Under the pieces are notes generated by a model, which saw only the letters and a list, made by a program, of their open reading frames with translations, had not been told where the DNA came from and did no database searches. Below, piece after piece: positions 34,076 to 42,729 of a stretch of 64,000 bases of DNA (positions are counted from its first letter, which is position 1; the number at the start of each line of letters is the position of its first letter). Source of the stretch: Clostridia bacterium (GTDB taxonomy: Bacteria > Bacillota_A > Clostridia > Oscillospirales > CAG-272); assembly GCA_017462125.1 (NCBI GenBank), contig JAFTRQ010000132.1:41493-105492 (forward strand), given 5' to 3'. The translations under genes were made by a program, and so were the position numbers.

Positions 34076-35416
34076 TTAAGCAACCGCTTCAGCGATCTTT
34101 TCTTCTTTCTCGGCAATTATACGCTTCTTTTCTTTATTAGCCTTAGTGATAATAAGCTGCATAACTATTATTACCACTACCATAACAGCGCCGCTTCCCA
34201 AAAGACCGAATTTGTAATTTCCGAGCCTGTCATAAACAAGATTCATAAGCGGGGACGCAAGAGCGTATCCCGCGGTGTTTACCGCCGATATGATACCCAG
34301 CACCTTTGCAAAAGACCTTTGTCCGAAAAGGTCGCCTGCAATAATAGGAAGCATAATAGTTTCAAGCGGGAGCGCCAAGCCCGAGAATATCGAATATATC
34401 GCCGCCAATATCTTGCCCTCAGTAGTAGGCGTAACGCAGGCGAGAGAGACCATTACAAGCACGGTGGTTACCGAGCAGATAAGCATGGTCTTTCGAAGTC
34501 CAAGCTTATCGTAGAAGAATCCCGTAAGGAATTTGAATACCGCCAAAAACAGCGAGTGAACACTCCATATGTTGGTAACGTACACAATATCAAGACCTAC
34601 GTCCTTCATATGCTGTACCGCCACACCGTTTATTGCGGTCAGCGAAAAGCCCGTAAAGAAGATACAGATAAGCGCGGCGTAATAATACCATTGCTTTTTC
34701 AATACCGAATATTCGAGACCCACCCAGTTCTCCCCGCGGGATTTTTTCTTCGGGATCTCATCGATAAGATTCCCCGAGCTGTTTTTGGGATCGTTTCTGA
34801 AAAAGCAGACGATAAGCGTTCCGAAGCAGAACAGAACGCAAGCGATAACGAAATAAGCGATCTTATATCCGGGAATCTTACTCTGTCTTTCGATAATAGG
34901 AGACACTATCTGCATAGCGATTGCTCCGCCAACACCGTTTGCCGCCAGAACCGCGCCCATAATAGTACCCTTGTTATGCTTGCTCCATTTGTTAATAACG
35001 TAGCCAACTATAGTGGTCGAGGTCCAAGCCAAGCCCGTACCAAGCAGCATACCGCCAAGATATATCACCCACACGTTCGGCGCCAAAGCGTAGCACAGGC
35101 TGGAGCCTATCAGACAAAGAAATCCTGCGGCAATAAGCTTTCTCGCACCGAATTTACCAATCAGATAGCCAAAAAACAACGTAACCACAGAGCTTGAAAG
35201 ATACCTTATCGTGTCATTTATAGCATACGCACTTCGATCAATTCCGAGATGTGTTGTAACAGGACCTATAAAATAACTTCTCGTCGAGCTGCAAAATCCA
35301 AGAGCTATCATCTCCATAAGAAAGCAGCAAACGATAATTACCCATTTGTAATCAAATCGTCGCTTTTTCTCTCCCTCGGGGAGCAATATTTTCTTTGTTT
35401 CCTTGTTTTCCTTCAA
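34076..35416 (-). CDS. MFS transporter (OxlT/monocarboxylate-like)
   Basis: 446 residues, twelve membrane helices, central cytoplasmic loop at about 210-240, basic ends. The RFDYKWVIIV start and GTGLAWTST segment recall oxalate/formate-type antiporters. The start is probably the TTG at 35416, eight bases from GGAGG. It appears to use ATT and ATA codons for isoleucine more than its neighbours, an impression only. Last but one gene of the 42379-32539 direction; likely importer for the sugar operon's substrate. Confidence 0.82.
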   Translation of the reverse strand: MKENKETKKILLPEGEKKRRFDYKWVIIVCCFLMEMIALGFCSSTRSYFIGPVTTHLGIDRSAYAINDTIRYLSSSVVTLFFGYLIGKFGARKLIAAGFLCLIGSSLCYALAPNVWVIYLGGMLLGTGLAWTSTTIVGYVINKWSKHNKGTIMGAVLAANGVGGAIAMQIVSPIIERQSKIPGYKIAYFVIACVLFCFGTLIVCFFRNDPKNSSGNLIDEIPKKKSRGENWVGLEYSVLKKQWYYYAALICIFFTGFSLTAINGVAVQHMKDVGLDIVYVTNIWSVHSLFLAVFKFLTGFFYDKLGLRKTMLICSVTTVLVMVSLACVTPTTEGKILAAIYSIFSGLALPLETIMLPIIAGDLFGQRSFAKVLGIISAVNTAGYALASPLMNLVYDRLGNYKFGLLGSGAVMVVVIIVMQLIITKANKEKKRIIAEKEEKIAEAVA

Positions 35417-35470
35417 AAAGATCGCCTCCAATAATAAACCCTGTAATTAAAACGTAAAGAGCTCCGTATC

Positions 35471-36622
35471 TTAAATGCCCTTCATATTGTCAAGCACGAA
35501 CTGAACGAAGGTCTCGGCGCCGAGATGCAAAACGTCGTCGTCTACCTTGAAATCGCTGTTATGAGCAGGTGATAAGCAACCCTTTTCCTTGTTAAATATA
35601 CCAAGACGGAAGAATGCGGCAGGGGCTTTCTCACCGTAAAACGCGAAATCCTCCGCTCCCAATCTGGCGCCTATCTCTGCAATATTATCCTCTCCGACTA
35701 CACGTTTCGCAGCCCGTTTTACAAGCTCGGAGATCTTAGGATCATTGTAGACCACGCCCGATTTGAGATGTGTAGTCAGCTTGTAATCAATGCCTGTCTC
35801 AGCCTTGATGCTTTCCGCGATTCCTTCGATGCGACCGATGATATATTTATCCACATCAAGATTGAATGTGCGTATAGTACCAACCATCTCGGCATAATCG
35901 GGAATGATATTCTGCGCCGTTCCGCTATTCAGCTTGCCAATACTGCAAATATATTTTTCGAGCGGGGTAATTTCCGTAGAGGTCATCAGCTTGATCGACG
36001 TATAGGCTCTTACCGCGGCAGCAAGGGCATCCTTGCCGTTATGCGGTGTCGCGGCGTGTGTAGACTGTCCGAAGAACTCTAATTTGAATGGGCGACTTGC
36101 CGCCTGACTTGCGCCTACGCAAACTCCGATCTCACCCGAGTTACAGCCGCCGACATGAAGACCGACTATCACATTGACTCCGTTCATCACTCCGTTGTCC
36201 ACCATCATTTTCGCGCCGCTGATAGGACATTCTTCGCTGGGTTGGAAGATGAAACGAACGTGGCACTCTATCTGCTCTCTCATTTCATAAAGAGCCTTGA
36301 CAGTACCCAGAAGGATCGCTGTGTGCGCATCGTGACCGCAGGCATGCATCTGCCCTTCGATCTCGGAGGAATATTCAACACCCGATTGCTCGACGATGGC
36401 AAGCGCATCCATATCGGCGCGAATCGCGATGGTAAACTGTGATTTGTCAGGATTCAAGTCGGCAACTATCGAGCTCTTCCCGTACTTTTCAGTATACTCG
36501 ATGCCGATCTTATCGAGCTCACGCTTCACAAGAGCAACCGTTCTCGGCAGATCAAAGCCAAGCTCGGGAATTCGGTGCAGCTCGTGCTGTAAATTTTTGA
36601 TGTACTCGTTATCGATAGTCAT
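35471..36622 (-). CDS. M20D amidohydrolase (N-acyl-amino acid/IAA hydrolase type)
   Basis: 383 residues. Family hallmarks: HELHRIPELGF at the start, MHACGHDAHTA (metal-binding Cys and His), FQPSEE, LHVG and late SPAHNSDF. Enzymes of this group remove acyl or other groups from amino acids or amino sugars. In a sugar operon it could release a sugar from an amide conjugate before entry to the pathway. GAGGT precedes the ATG. Confidence 0.88.
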   Translation of the reverse strand: MTIDNEYIKNLQHELHRIPELGFDLPRTVALVKRELDKIGIEYTEKYGKSSIVADLNPDKSQFTIAIRADMDALAIVEQSGVEYSSEIEGQMHACGHDAHTAILLGTVKALYEMREQIECHVRFIFQPSEECPISGAKMMVDNGVMNGVNVIVGLHVGGCNSGEIGVCVGASQAASRPFKLEFFGQSTHAATPHNGKDALAAAVRAYTSIKLMTSTEITPLEKYICSIGKLNSGTAQNIIPDYAEMVGTIRTFNLDVDKYIIGRIEGIAESIKAETGIDYKLTTHLKSGVVYNDPKISELVKRAAKRVVGEDNIAEIGARLGAEDFAFYGEKAPAAFFRLGIFNKEKGCLSPAHNSDFKVDDDVLHLGAETFVQFVLDNMKGI

Positions 36623-36657
36623 TTTCTACCTCTTTTCTGCACTTGTGCCTTCTCGCT

Positions 36658-36685
36658 CGCACAAATGCCCCTGGGCATTTGTGCG
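36658..36685. promoter_or_regulatory. Strong intercistronic hairpin
   Basis: A perfect 13-base stem CGCACAAATGCCC/GGGCATTTGTGCG with a two-base loop, between the transaldolase and the M20D gene. On the minus strand it is not followed by T residues, so it looks like a processing or stability element rather than a terminator. Confidence 0.55.
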
Positions 36686-36710
36686 AAAAAGACAACACAA
36701 AATGTGTTTA

Positions 36711-37385
36711 TTAAAAATCCATGATGGTCTTGTCGCCGTAAACGCTCTGCCAATCCTTATTGAAGCCCGCTACGGCCGCGTCTGTCATAGGATGGCTGAT
36801 GAGCATTTTGAGAATGTCAGCGGTAACAGTAACGCTATGGCAAGCAACGCTTGCGCACTTATGCACCTGCTCGGCATTCTTGAAGCTTGCCGCTAAAACC
36901 TTACAGTCGGAGCCGTAATTTTCAAGCTGGCTAACGATCTCTGCAACCACCTCACAGCCGTCGCCGATGATGTTATCAAGACGGTTAACGTAGGGAGCAA
37001 CGAAGGAAGCACCCGCCATAGCCGCCATAAGCGCCTGCGTGGGAGTGAAGATAGCGGTCATGGTAACGCCGATGCTGAGTTCTTTCAACATCATAGTAGC
37101 CTTGAGACCCTCCTCGCCGATCGGGATCTTGATATAGAACTCGCCTCCGAGTCTTTCCTTAAGAAGCTTAGCTTCTTCAACGATGTCCTCTGCCTTCTCT
37201 TTAGTGGTCTGGACGTGGAGCATCTTATCGGGACCGATAATGGCACGGATCTCCTCAACGAGAGGCCAAAAATCGGTGTTTGCCTTCGCAATGATCGAAG
37301 GGTTGGTGGTAACGCCCGCCAAGGGGTAAAATTCGTTACAGTGTTTAATTGCCGCAAGATCTGCGGTGTCAAGAATATAGATCAT
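36711..37385 (-). CDS. Transaldolase/fructose-6-phosphate aldolase-like enzyme
   Basis: 224 residues, the short (TalC/FSA) subfamily. Schiff-base lysine K86 in FYIKIP, AGVTTNPS near the start, TMTAIFTPTQAL and APYVNRLD are all present. It should cleave a ketose phosphate by aldol chemistry or transfer dihydroxyacetone. In the operon it follows an isomerase and a kinase, as expected for the cleavage step. Confidence 0.88.
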   Translation of the reverse strand: MIYILDTADLAAIKHCNEFYPLAGVTTNPSIIAKANTDFWPLVEEIRAIIGPDKMLHVQTTKEKAEDIVEEAKLLKERLGGEFYIKIPIGEEGLKATMMLKELSIGVTMTAIFTPTQALMAAMAGASFVAPYVNRLDNIIGDGCEVVAEIVSQLENYGSDCKVLAASFKNAEQVHKCASVACHSVTVTADILKMLISHPMTDAAVAGFNKDWQSVYGDKTIMDF

Positions 37386-37439
37386 AATATATGATTCCTT
37401 TTGTTATTTCATTTTCCGCAAGATAGCTCTCACGGACTT

Positions 37440-37512
37440 TTTGTTGAAAGTTTTTGGAATTCTTAAAACCTTTTCTCAAAAAGGTTTTAAGCGGGTCAAG
37501 GGCAGAGCCCTT
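37440..37512. repeat. AAGGTTTTAAGCGGG...GGGCAGAGCCC repeat
   Basis: Copy of the family seen at 5739-5789 and 47571-47640, in plus orientation although the surrounding operon is read on the minus strand. It ends at the stop codon of the fucose-isomerase-like gene. It contains AACCTTTT-CTCAA-AAAGGTT as a hairpin. Confidence 0.6.
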
Positions 37513-37513
37513 G

Positions 37514-38872
37514 TCACTCAACTACAAAGTCAACGGCGATGCCGAGGATATCGCAAAGATACTTGATCTTCGCTCTGTTGTCTCCGTAGGTGATGATGTA
37601 GTGCTGGCAAGCTACGTTGTCAGCGAACTTCTCAACGTCGCCGATCTCTATCTCGAGAGCCGAGAGCTGAGGCGCGGGCTGATCCCAGCCGCATTCTTCC
37701 CACTTGGGAGGATTCTTGCCGTCGCCGAGAATGACCTGCATTGTGTACTTGCCGTCCTTGTAAACGAGACGGCTCATCGTAACCGTGCCTGTCTTGACCT
37801 TGGAAACATTCAGAATTCCCTGGCTGAGCATACCGAATGCCGCGGGGAGAACGGTGTAAGTCTCGCCATCTACCATATCTGCCGCTACGAAGTCGGGAAC
37901 ACCTGCAAGCACGCTGCTGTCAAAGAACTCGTAGAATTCAAGATATCCCGCAAGCTGACCCGTCAGTCTGTTCATCATAAGCTGAGTGACAGCACCCAAG
38001 GAATCGTTCTCGGGAACGGTGGTATATCCGTCCTCGGAAAGGAGCATAAAGATGGGCGCGGGGGGAAATCCGCAGAGCTTCTTCATACCGTCAACGTCCT
38101 TGAGGGAGATGGCCTTATATCCTCTCTCGTCGGCGATCGCCTTAACTGCAAGGTAGTAGCCTGCCGCCTTCATCATTGCGTCGTCGTTAGCGGGCTTTAA
38201 GAAATTCCACTTGAGAATTCTGTTGTTAACGACCTCTCTCTTTGCCGCATCGTCGAGTGCCTCATATCTCTGCTGAATTTCAAGCATTTCAAAGGTCTCG
38301 ATCTCAACGCCGGTGGTCTTCTTCAACGACATTCCGTCGTAAAGCGTGCCGTAAAGGTTCATATCGCGGTAGCCCGCCATACCGACCTTGTCGGTGAGCA
38401 GCTGCTTTGCCGCAATCGCCGCTCTGCAGTAATCCGCAACTACGTCGCTTCTCGTCTTCTTGCCGATGATATCGTAAACGTACTTAAAGTTGTATCCGAG
38501 TCCCTCAAAGGTCGCGCGCAAGCCCGTTGTACCCGCCTGATCTGCGGTAGTTACAAGTCTGTCGCCCTCATACCAGCCGCAAAGTCCCCAAAGAACCATA
38601 GGCAGGTGACGGTAATGCTCTGTTACCTTAACGACGGCGTGGGTGGGAATCCAACCCGCAACGCAGACGACGAGAGCATCGAAGCTTTCTTTAGAGAGAG
38701 CCTCGACCGCGCCCTTTACCTGAGTTTCCTCATAGTCGTCGGCAACGGGATATACGCTCACAAGCTCAAGTCCCTCTTCCTTGAGGGCCTTTTCAGCCGC
38801 AGAGCATTTTCTGATTATAACGTCGACCGGTGTATTTACTTCACCGAAGCCGACAAATCCTATCTTTGCCAT
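37514..38872 (-). CDS. L-fucose/L-arabinose isomerase-family protein
   Basis: 452 residues with the two-domain L-fucose isomerase layout (MAKIGFVGFGEVN start; GLCGWYEGD; C-terminal NVACQHYIITYGD). The family converts aldoses to ketoses using a metal ion. Active-site acids are not confidently placed. The gene lies 20 bases downstream of the FGGY kinase gene, so the natural order of reactions is isomerisation then phosphorylation. Confidence 0.8.
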   Translation of the reverse strand: MAKIGFVGFGEVNTPVDVIIRKCSAAEKALKEEGLELVSVYPVADDYEETQVKGAVEALSKESFDALVVCVAGWIPTHAVVKVTEHYRHLPMVLWGLCGWYEGDRLVTTADQAGTTGLRATFEGLGYNFKYVYDIIGKKTRSDVVADYCRAAIAAKQLLTDKVGMAGYRDMNLYGTLYDGMSLKKTTGVEIETFEMLEIQQRYEALDDAAKREVVNNRILKWNFLKPANDDAMMKAAGYYLAVKAIADERGYKAISLKDVDGMKKLCGFPPAPIFMLLSEDGYTTVPENDSLGAVTQLMMNRLTGQLAGYLEFYEFFDSSVLAGVPDFVAADMVDGETYTVLPAAFGMLSQGILNVSKVKTGTVTMSRLVYKDGKYTMQVILGDGKNPPKWEECGWDQPAPQLSALEIEIGDVEKFADNVACQHYIITYGDNRAKIKYLCDILGIAVDFVVE

Positions 38873-38892
38873 AGTTTTTCACCTTTCAAAAA

Positions 38893-40290
38893 TTAATTGT
38901 TAAGGAGCTTGTCATATGCTAAATATCTACCATAACATTCAGCATAATCAACACCCTGACTCGCGTAGGTCTTGTCAAGCTCGATCATCTTCGCCGCTTC
39001 CTCTACGGACTCGAAACAGCCGACGCCAACAGCCGCTAAAATCGCCGAGCCGAGACAAGCGGTTTCCTTGTTTTTGAGAGTGACCAGCTTTTTGCCCGTC
39101 ATATCCGCCTTCATCTGACACCAAAGAGGACTACTTGCGCCACCGCCCATAGCTCTGATCTCATCTACGTCAAGTCCGAGATAATCAAGGTTGGACTTCA
39201 GCATACAAGCCACCGACTCCATCACCGCGCGAACAAAATGTCCGCGAGTATGCTCAGTGGTAAGTCCCGTAAAGCTACCTCTTGCCGCGGGATTGTACTT
39301 CGGCATAGTGGAGCCGCAGAGATAGGGCAAGAAGGTCACACCGTCGCTTCCCGCAGGCACCTTTTCGGCAAGCTCGTCAAGCTCTTTGAAGGAGAAATCC
39401 TCGCAAAGCGCGTTTCTGAACCACTTCAGCGCCATTCCCGCAGTAGGGGTCCATGAAAGCAGACAATACTTATCATCGTAGTTGTAGTGGCAGGGCACAA
39501 TGCTCTTTTCGTCGTATTCGGGAACGCTGTCCGAGGGCAGGAAAATAACCATAGTGGTACCCGTCATCACGCTGACGATTCCCTGCTTCACAACACCCGC
39601 TCCGATAGCGCCCGCGATCTGGTCGATCGCGCCCGTGACTACCTGCATACCGTCATATTCACCCACCTTCTTGGCACTTGAATAAAGCTCGGGGAGCATT
39701 TCCTTGGAAAAACCGATAAAATCCAGCATTTCCTGCCACCACTCTGCTTTGTGGATGTCAAAATAGATAGTCGACGACTGAAGCGTCTTTTCCGAGATAA
39801 ATCTGCCCGTCAACTTATAAAGGATCCAATCCTCAAGCAAAAAGACCTTTTTTGTCTTTGCCCAGACCTCGGGCTCGTGTCTCTTGACCCAAAGAAGCTT
39901 GCAGGCAGGCCAGGTTGCCGTGATCTCGGGCTGACCCGTGATCTCGTAAACGCGCTTGTGACCGAAATGCTTCGTGATGATCTCCGCTTCCTCGGTAGCT
40001 CTGTTATCAAGCCACACGATTGCGGGACGGACGGGAGTTCCCTCCTCGTCGGTGAGAATCAAGGTCTCACATTGGGTGTCAACCGCCAAAGCATCAACGG
40101 AAAGTTCTTTTTTGACCTTCTCTATCTCACCTTTAACGATCTCCCAATACTGCTCACCGTCAAACTCCACAATATCTCCGTGAGAATCAAGAGTGTAGTC
40201 CGCGGTAAGCGATAATTTCTGTTCGAGAGCTTCATTGAACACCGCGGTCTTGATGCTCGTGGTGCCAATGTCTATTCCCATAAAATTCAT
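38893..40290 (-). CDS. FGGY-family carbohydrate kinase (xylulokinase-like)
   Basis: 465 residues. ATP loop GIDIGTTSIK at 5-14, VWLDNRA, catalytic D223 in GAIDQIAGAIG, MTGTT and the late MGGGASSPLWCQM motif are intact. Xylulokinase or gluconokinase-like; the ketose from the neighbouring isomerase is the obvious substrate. The ribosome binding site is weak, and it follows the YjbQ gene by 13 bases. Confidence 0.86.
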   Translation of the reverse strand: MNFMGIDIGTTSIKTAVFNEALEQKLSLTADYTLDSHGDIVEFDGEQYWEIVKGEIEKVKKELSVDALAVDTQCETLILTDEEGTPVRPAIVWLDNRATEEAEIITKHFGHKRVYEITGQPEITATWPACKLLWVKRHEPEVWAKTKKVFLLEDWILYKLTGRFISEKTLQSSTIYFDIHKAEWWQEMLDFIGFSKEMLPELYSSAKKVGEYDGMQVVTGAIDQIAGAIGAGVVKQGIVSVMTGTTMVIFLPSDSVPEYDEKSIVPCHYNYDDKYCLLSWTPTAGMALKWFRNALCEDFSFKELDELAEKVPAGSDGVTFLPYLCGSTMPKYNPAARGSFTGLTTEHTRGHFVRAVMESVACMLKSNLDYLGLDVDEIRAMGGGASSPLWCQMKADMTGKKLVTLKNKETACLGSAILAAVGVGCFESVEEAAKMIELDKTYASQGVDYAECYGRYLAYDKLLNN

Positions 40291-40303
40291 AGTTCTACGT
40301 TAA

Positions 40304-40924
40304 TTAACGCATCTGCTGGAGATCGTAGTGGATGTCGTAAGCCTTTTCCTCTTCAGTGAACTTGTGACGAGTGTCGATAACCTTACCGTCGTTCCACTTT
40401 CTGTCGTTAACGTCCTCGGTGGTACCCATAATGGTGATGTTTACCTGACGGCGACGTGCGATAACGTGGTCCCAGTCGATGAAGTAGATGTGAGCGAAAA
40501 GGCCGAGGTCAAGCTTGCCGTCCTTGATGGTAAGTGTCTCGCTTCTGCCGAAGAATACGCTGCGAAGGTGACCGTCTGTATTCATAGAGGAGTAGTCGCC
40601 GGGCTCATTTACATATCTGCCGTACTGCGCGTGGATAGGACCGGGATGACGGTACTGATGCTCCTCTGCAAAATCGGGGATCATCTTTCTCATAATGTCG
40701 AGAAGGTCGTGCTGAAGGAACTCCAGGTCAAAGCTGTCGATATCGTGAGAGCACTCCTGAACCATTACGGAGCAGGTGGTGTGGTGGGAAACGATGGCAA
40801 CGGTACCGTTCTTAACACCGGAATCCTCAACCATCTCAAGGATTTCTTTTCTGATGTCGTGGAAGGTGGGGATCCAGCCTCTGGACTGAAGCTCGAGTTC
40901 TTTCTGATAAATCTTGAATTCCAT
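40304..40924 (-). CDS. YjbQ (UPF0047) family protein
   Basis: 206 residues from the ATG at 40924 (AAAGGAG nine bases upstream). The core SHHTTCSV and DGHLRSVFFG...LGLFAHIYFIDWDH with RRRQVNITIMG is typical UPF0047. It has about 60 residues more than usual, inserted around EEHQYRHPGPIHAQYGRYV. A weak thiamine-phosphate synthase activity is known for E. coli YjbQ. In sugar operons a different role is likely, unknown. Confidence 0.8.
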   Translation of the reverse strand: MEFKIYQKELELQSRGWIPTFHDIRKEILEMVEDSGVKNGTVAIVSHHTTCSVMVQECSHDIDSFDLEFLQHDLLDIMRKMIPDFAEEHQYRHPGPIHAQYGRYVNEPGDYSSMNTDGHLRSVFFGRSETLTIKDGKLDLGLFAHIYFIDWDHVIARRRQVNITIMGTTEDVNDRKWNDGKVIDTRHKFTEEEKAYDIHYDLQQMR

Positions 40925-41010
40925 AATAAAATTCTCCTTTTGATGTATAATATTTTTATTTTTTAATCTAAATTTTGAAAATTGCTTGCGATTTTCTACC
41001 TCAATTTGCG

Positions 41011-41091
41011 ACATCGGCGCAACATCATTGCGGCTCTGCCGCACATCATTTGCCGAAGGCAACATCGTTGAGCGTTTACTTGTTTAAACGC
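41011..41091. repeat. Hairpins separated by ACATC motifs
   Basis: ACATC occurs at 41011, 41022, 41043 and 41062, separating hairpins TGCGGC-TCT-GCCGCA and TTGCC-GAA-GGCAA. A further hairpin GAGCGTTTA/TTAAACGCTC covers the end of the SIS gene. Lies in the intergenic stretch 40925-41075 between SIS and YjbQ genes. No known RNA class was recognised. Confidence 0.55.
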
Positions 41092-41669
41092 TCACCTACC
41101 GCTCCGCCCGGATGGATCAATGCAAACTGCTCATTTTGGTAATCGGTCTCCTCAATCAACGCCGTTTGGAGCGCGTGGAAGATCATACAAAGAGCCGTTG
41201 ACGAGGTGGTACCCTGAGAGTTGTACTTGTCGGTCTCGCGGTTGACGTACTGCTTCAGCACTACGTCAGCACCCGTCGCCAAGGGCGATTCGAGATTCTC
41301 GGTAATCGTGATGACCTTGATTCCCTTTCGCTTACAAATATCAAGTATTGGAAGTAGCTCCTTGGTCTTGCCGCCACGTGATGCAAAGACCATCACATCG
41401 CCCTGTTGCAAAAAACCCATTCCACCGTGGACCGCCTCGGCGGGAGAAACGAATTTCGCGGGCTGCTCGATGCAACACATTAAGTGTGCGAAATGCTGAC
41501 ACAAAATACCCGAGTGGCCGCAACCGCTGGCGCCGATACGGGGGGCGTTTTTCAAGAGCTCCACAGCCTCGGAAAACCTTTCGTCGTCGAAATAGTCAAG
41601 CATCGATTTGATGCATTCGTATTCGATCTCATACGCCGCTTTCGCGGCAATCAATGCTTCTTTTTTCAT
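41076..41669 (-). CDS. SIS-domain sugar-phosphate isomerase (KdsD-like)
   Basis: 197 residues, single SIS domain and no CBS domains. GCGHSG, the EAVHGGMG histidine, FASRGGKT and late HPGGAVGE fit arabinose-5-phosphate isomerase/KdsD relatives, which interconvert aldose- and ketose-phosphates. The ATG at 41669 lies nine bases from GAGGTG, which overlaps the stop of the TIM-like gene, so translation is coupled. Confidence 0.82.
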   Translation of the reverse strand: MKKEALIAAKAAYEIEYECIKSMLDYFDDERFSEAVELLKNAPRIGASGCGHSGILCQHFAHLMCCIEQPAKFVSPAEAVHGGMGFLQQGDVMVFASRGGKTKELLPILDICKRKGIKVITITENLESPLATGADVVLKQYVNRETDKYNSQGTTSSTALCMIFHALQTALIEETDYQNEQFALIHPGGAVGERLNK

Positions 41670-41677
41670 CTTACACC

Positions 41678-42379
41678 TCAAGCGTGAAGCTCATCCCAAG
41701 CCTTGCGAAGGTTGAAGAGCATCTCCTCTACCATAGCGTAGGGGTCAGCCGCCTTTAAGATTCCGCTGGTGGAGCCCGTGGCCTGTGCGCCAAGCTTTAT
41801 AGTGTTGTAAACGTCCTGACCGTTAGAGATTCCCGCGCCTTGAAGCACCATAATATCAGGATTGATCTCCTCAACGGTCTTGATGGTCTCGATGACGTAG
41901 TTAGAGTCGCTGGTTGTGCCCGTACCGATAAGCTCGGTAGGCTCGGCAACGATCAGATTGGGCGCCATATGAGCGATTCTCTTTACGTCCTCAACGGTGT
42001 CTGCGCAAACGATGGTCGCAAGACCTACCTCATCGGCGCGGCGGATCGTCTTTTCAAGGGTCTCCATATCGAGAGGTTTTTCGGCGTGGTTCAGCATAAC
42101 TCCCTTTGCCCCCGCCGCCTTCACCGCCTCGGGAAGCACGCTGCCAAGACCGCGTCCGGGTACGAGCGCGTCCATATGCTGTGCAAAAACGAGGATTCTT
42201 TCGGTGTTGTCGGCAAGCAACTTGATGTCGGTGTATTGGGGAGTAACGATCACATCCACGTCGTATTTCATCGCGGTCCTATCAATCACCTTTGCAAGAG
42301 CAAGCATTGCGTCGCCCCAGATGATCGCCTTGGGGCCTACCTCAAAAAAGGGAGGCTTGATGTCGAAATTTTTAAGCAT
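41678..42379 (-). CDS. Triosephosphate isomerase-like enzyme
   Basis: 233 residues of a TIM subfamily distinct from the housekeeping enzyme. H98 (LNHAEKP) and E146 (AEPTELIGTG) match the catalytic His and Glu; K16 or K17 of VGPKAIIWG may be the lysine. TIM-like isomerases of this sort act on tetrulose phosphates in erythritol and threitol pathways, or on triose phosphates. First gene of the eight-gene operon. Confidence 0.8.
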   Translation of the reverse strand: MLKNFDIKPPFFEVGPKAIIWGDAMLALAKVIDRTAMKYDVDVIVTPQYTDIKLLADNTERILVFAQHMDALVPGRGLGSVLPEAVKAAGAKGVMLNHAEKPLDMETLEKTIRRADEVGLATIVCADTVEDVKRIAHMAPNLIVAEPTELIGTGTTSDSNYVIETIKTVEEINPDIMVLQGAGISNGQDVYNTIKLGAQATGSTSGILKAADPYAMVEEMLFNLRKAWDELHA

Positions 42380-42729
42380 AATTCAATATTCCTTTGCCTG
42401 TATTTTGTCCGATTCGGCAATAGCACCAAATCTTTCATTCTTTATAATATATTTTAGCATAAATATCTTCTGTATTATAGTAAAGAACGTACAAAAAACT
42501 GTAAATTCGTACATTTTTTGTGAAGTTTTTGTTCTGTAAAAACTAAACAAAAAGGCAGAACCTAAAAACTGAACTGCCCAAATTGTATAGACATCACAAT
42601 TTTGGGCAGTTCAGCTTCCTCTTTAAATTCAGCCATTTTAAAAAATTCTTGAAAGGGTGTTGGGGGCTTGGGGGAAGAGGGGAAACGTCTTCCAAGAAGT
42701 TTCCCCTCTTCCCCCAAATAAAAATCTAA
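42380..42729. terminator. Gene-free stretch with two strong hairpins
   Basis: Hairpin GAACTGCCCAAATTGT/ACAATTTTGGGCAGTTC (42571-42613) and a 19-base stem beginning TTGGGGGAAGAGGGG (42668-42686 with 42699-42717), the latter 12 bases past the NagB-like stop and probably its minus-strand terminator. The AT-rich part 42440-42540 should contain the operon promoter (TATAAT on the minus strand near 42475), but no good -35 was found. Confidence 0.65.

Noticed and set aside
36658..36685. Terminator within the sugar operon
   Set aside because: No T run follows on the minus strand and the downstream genes continue the operon, so it is kept only as a hairpin.
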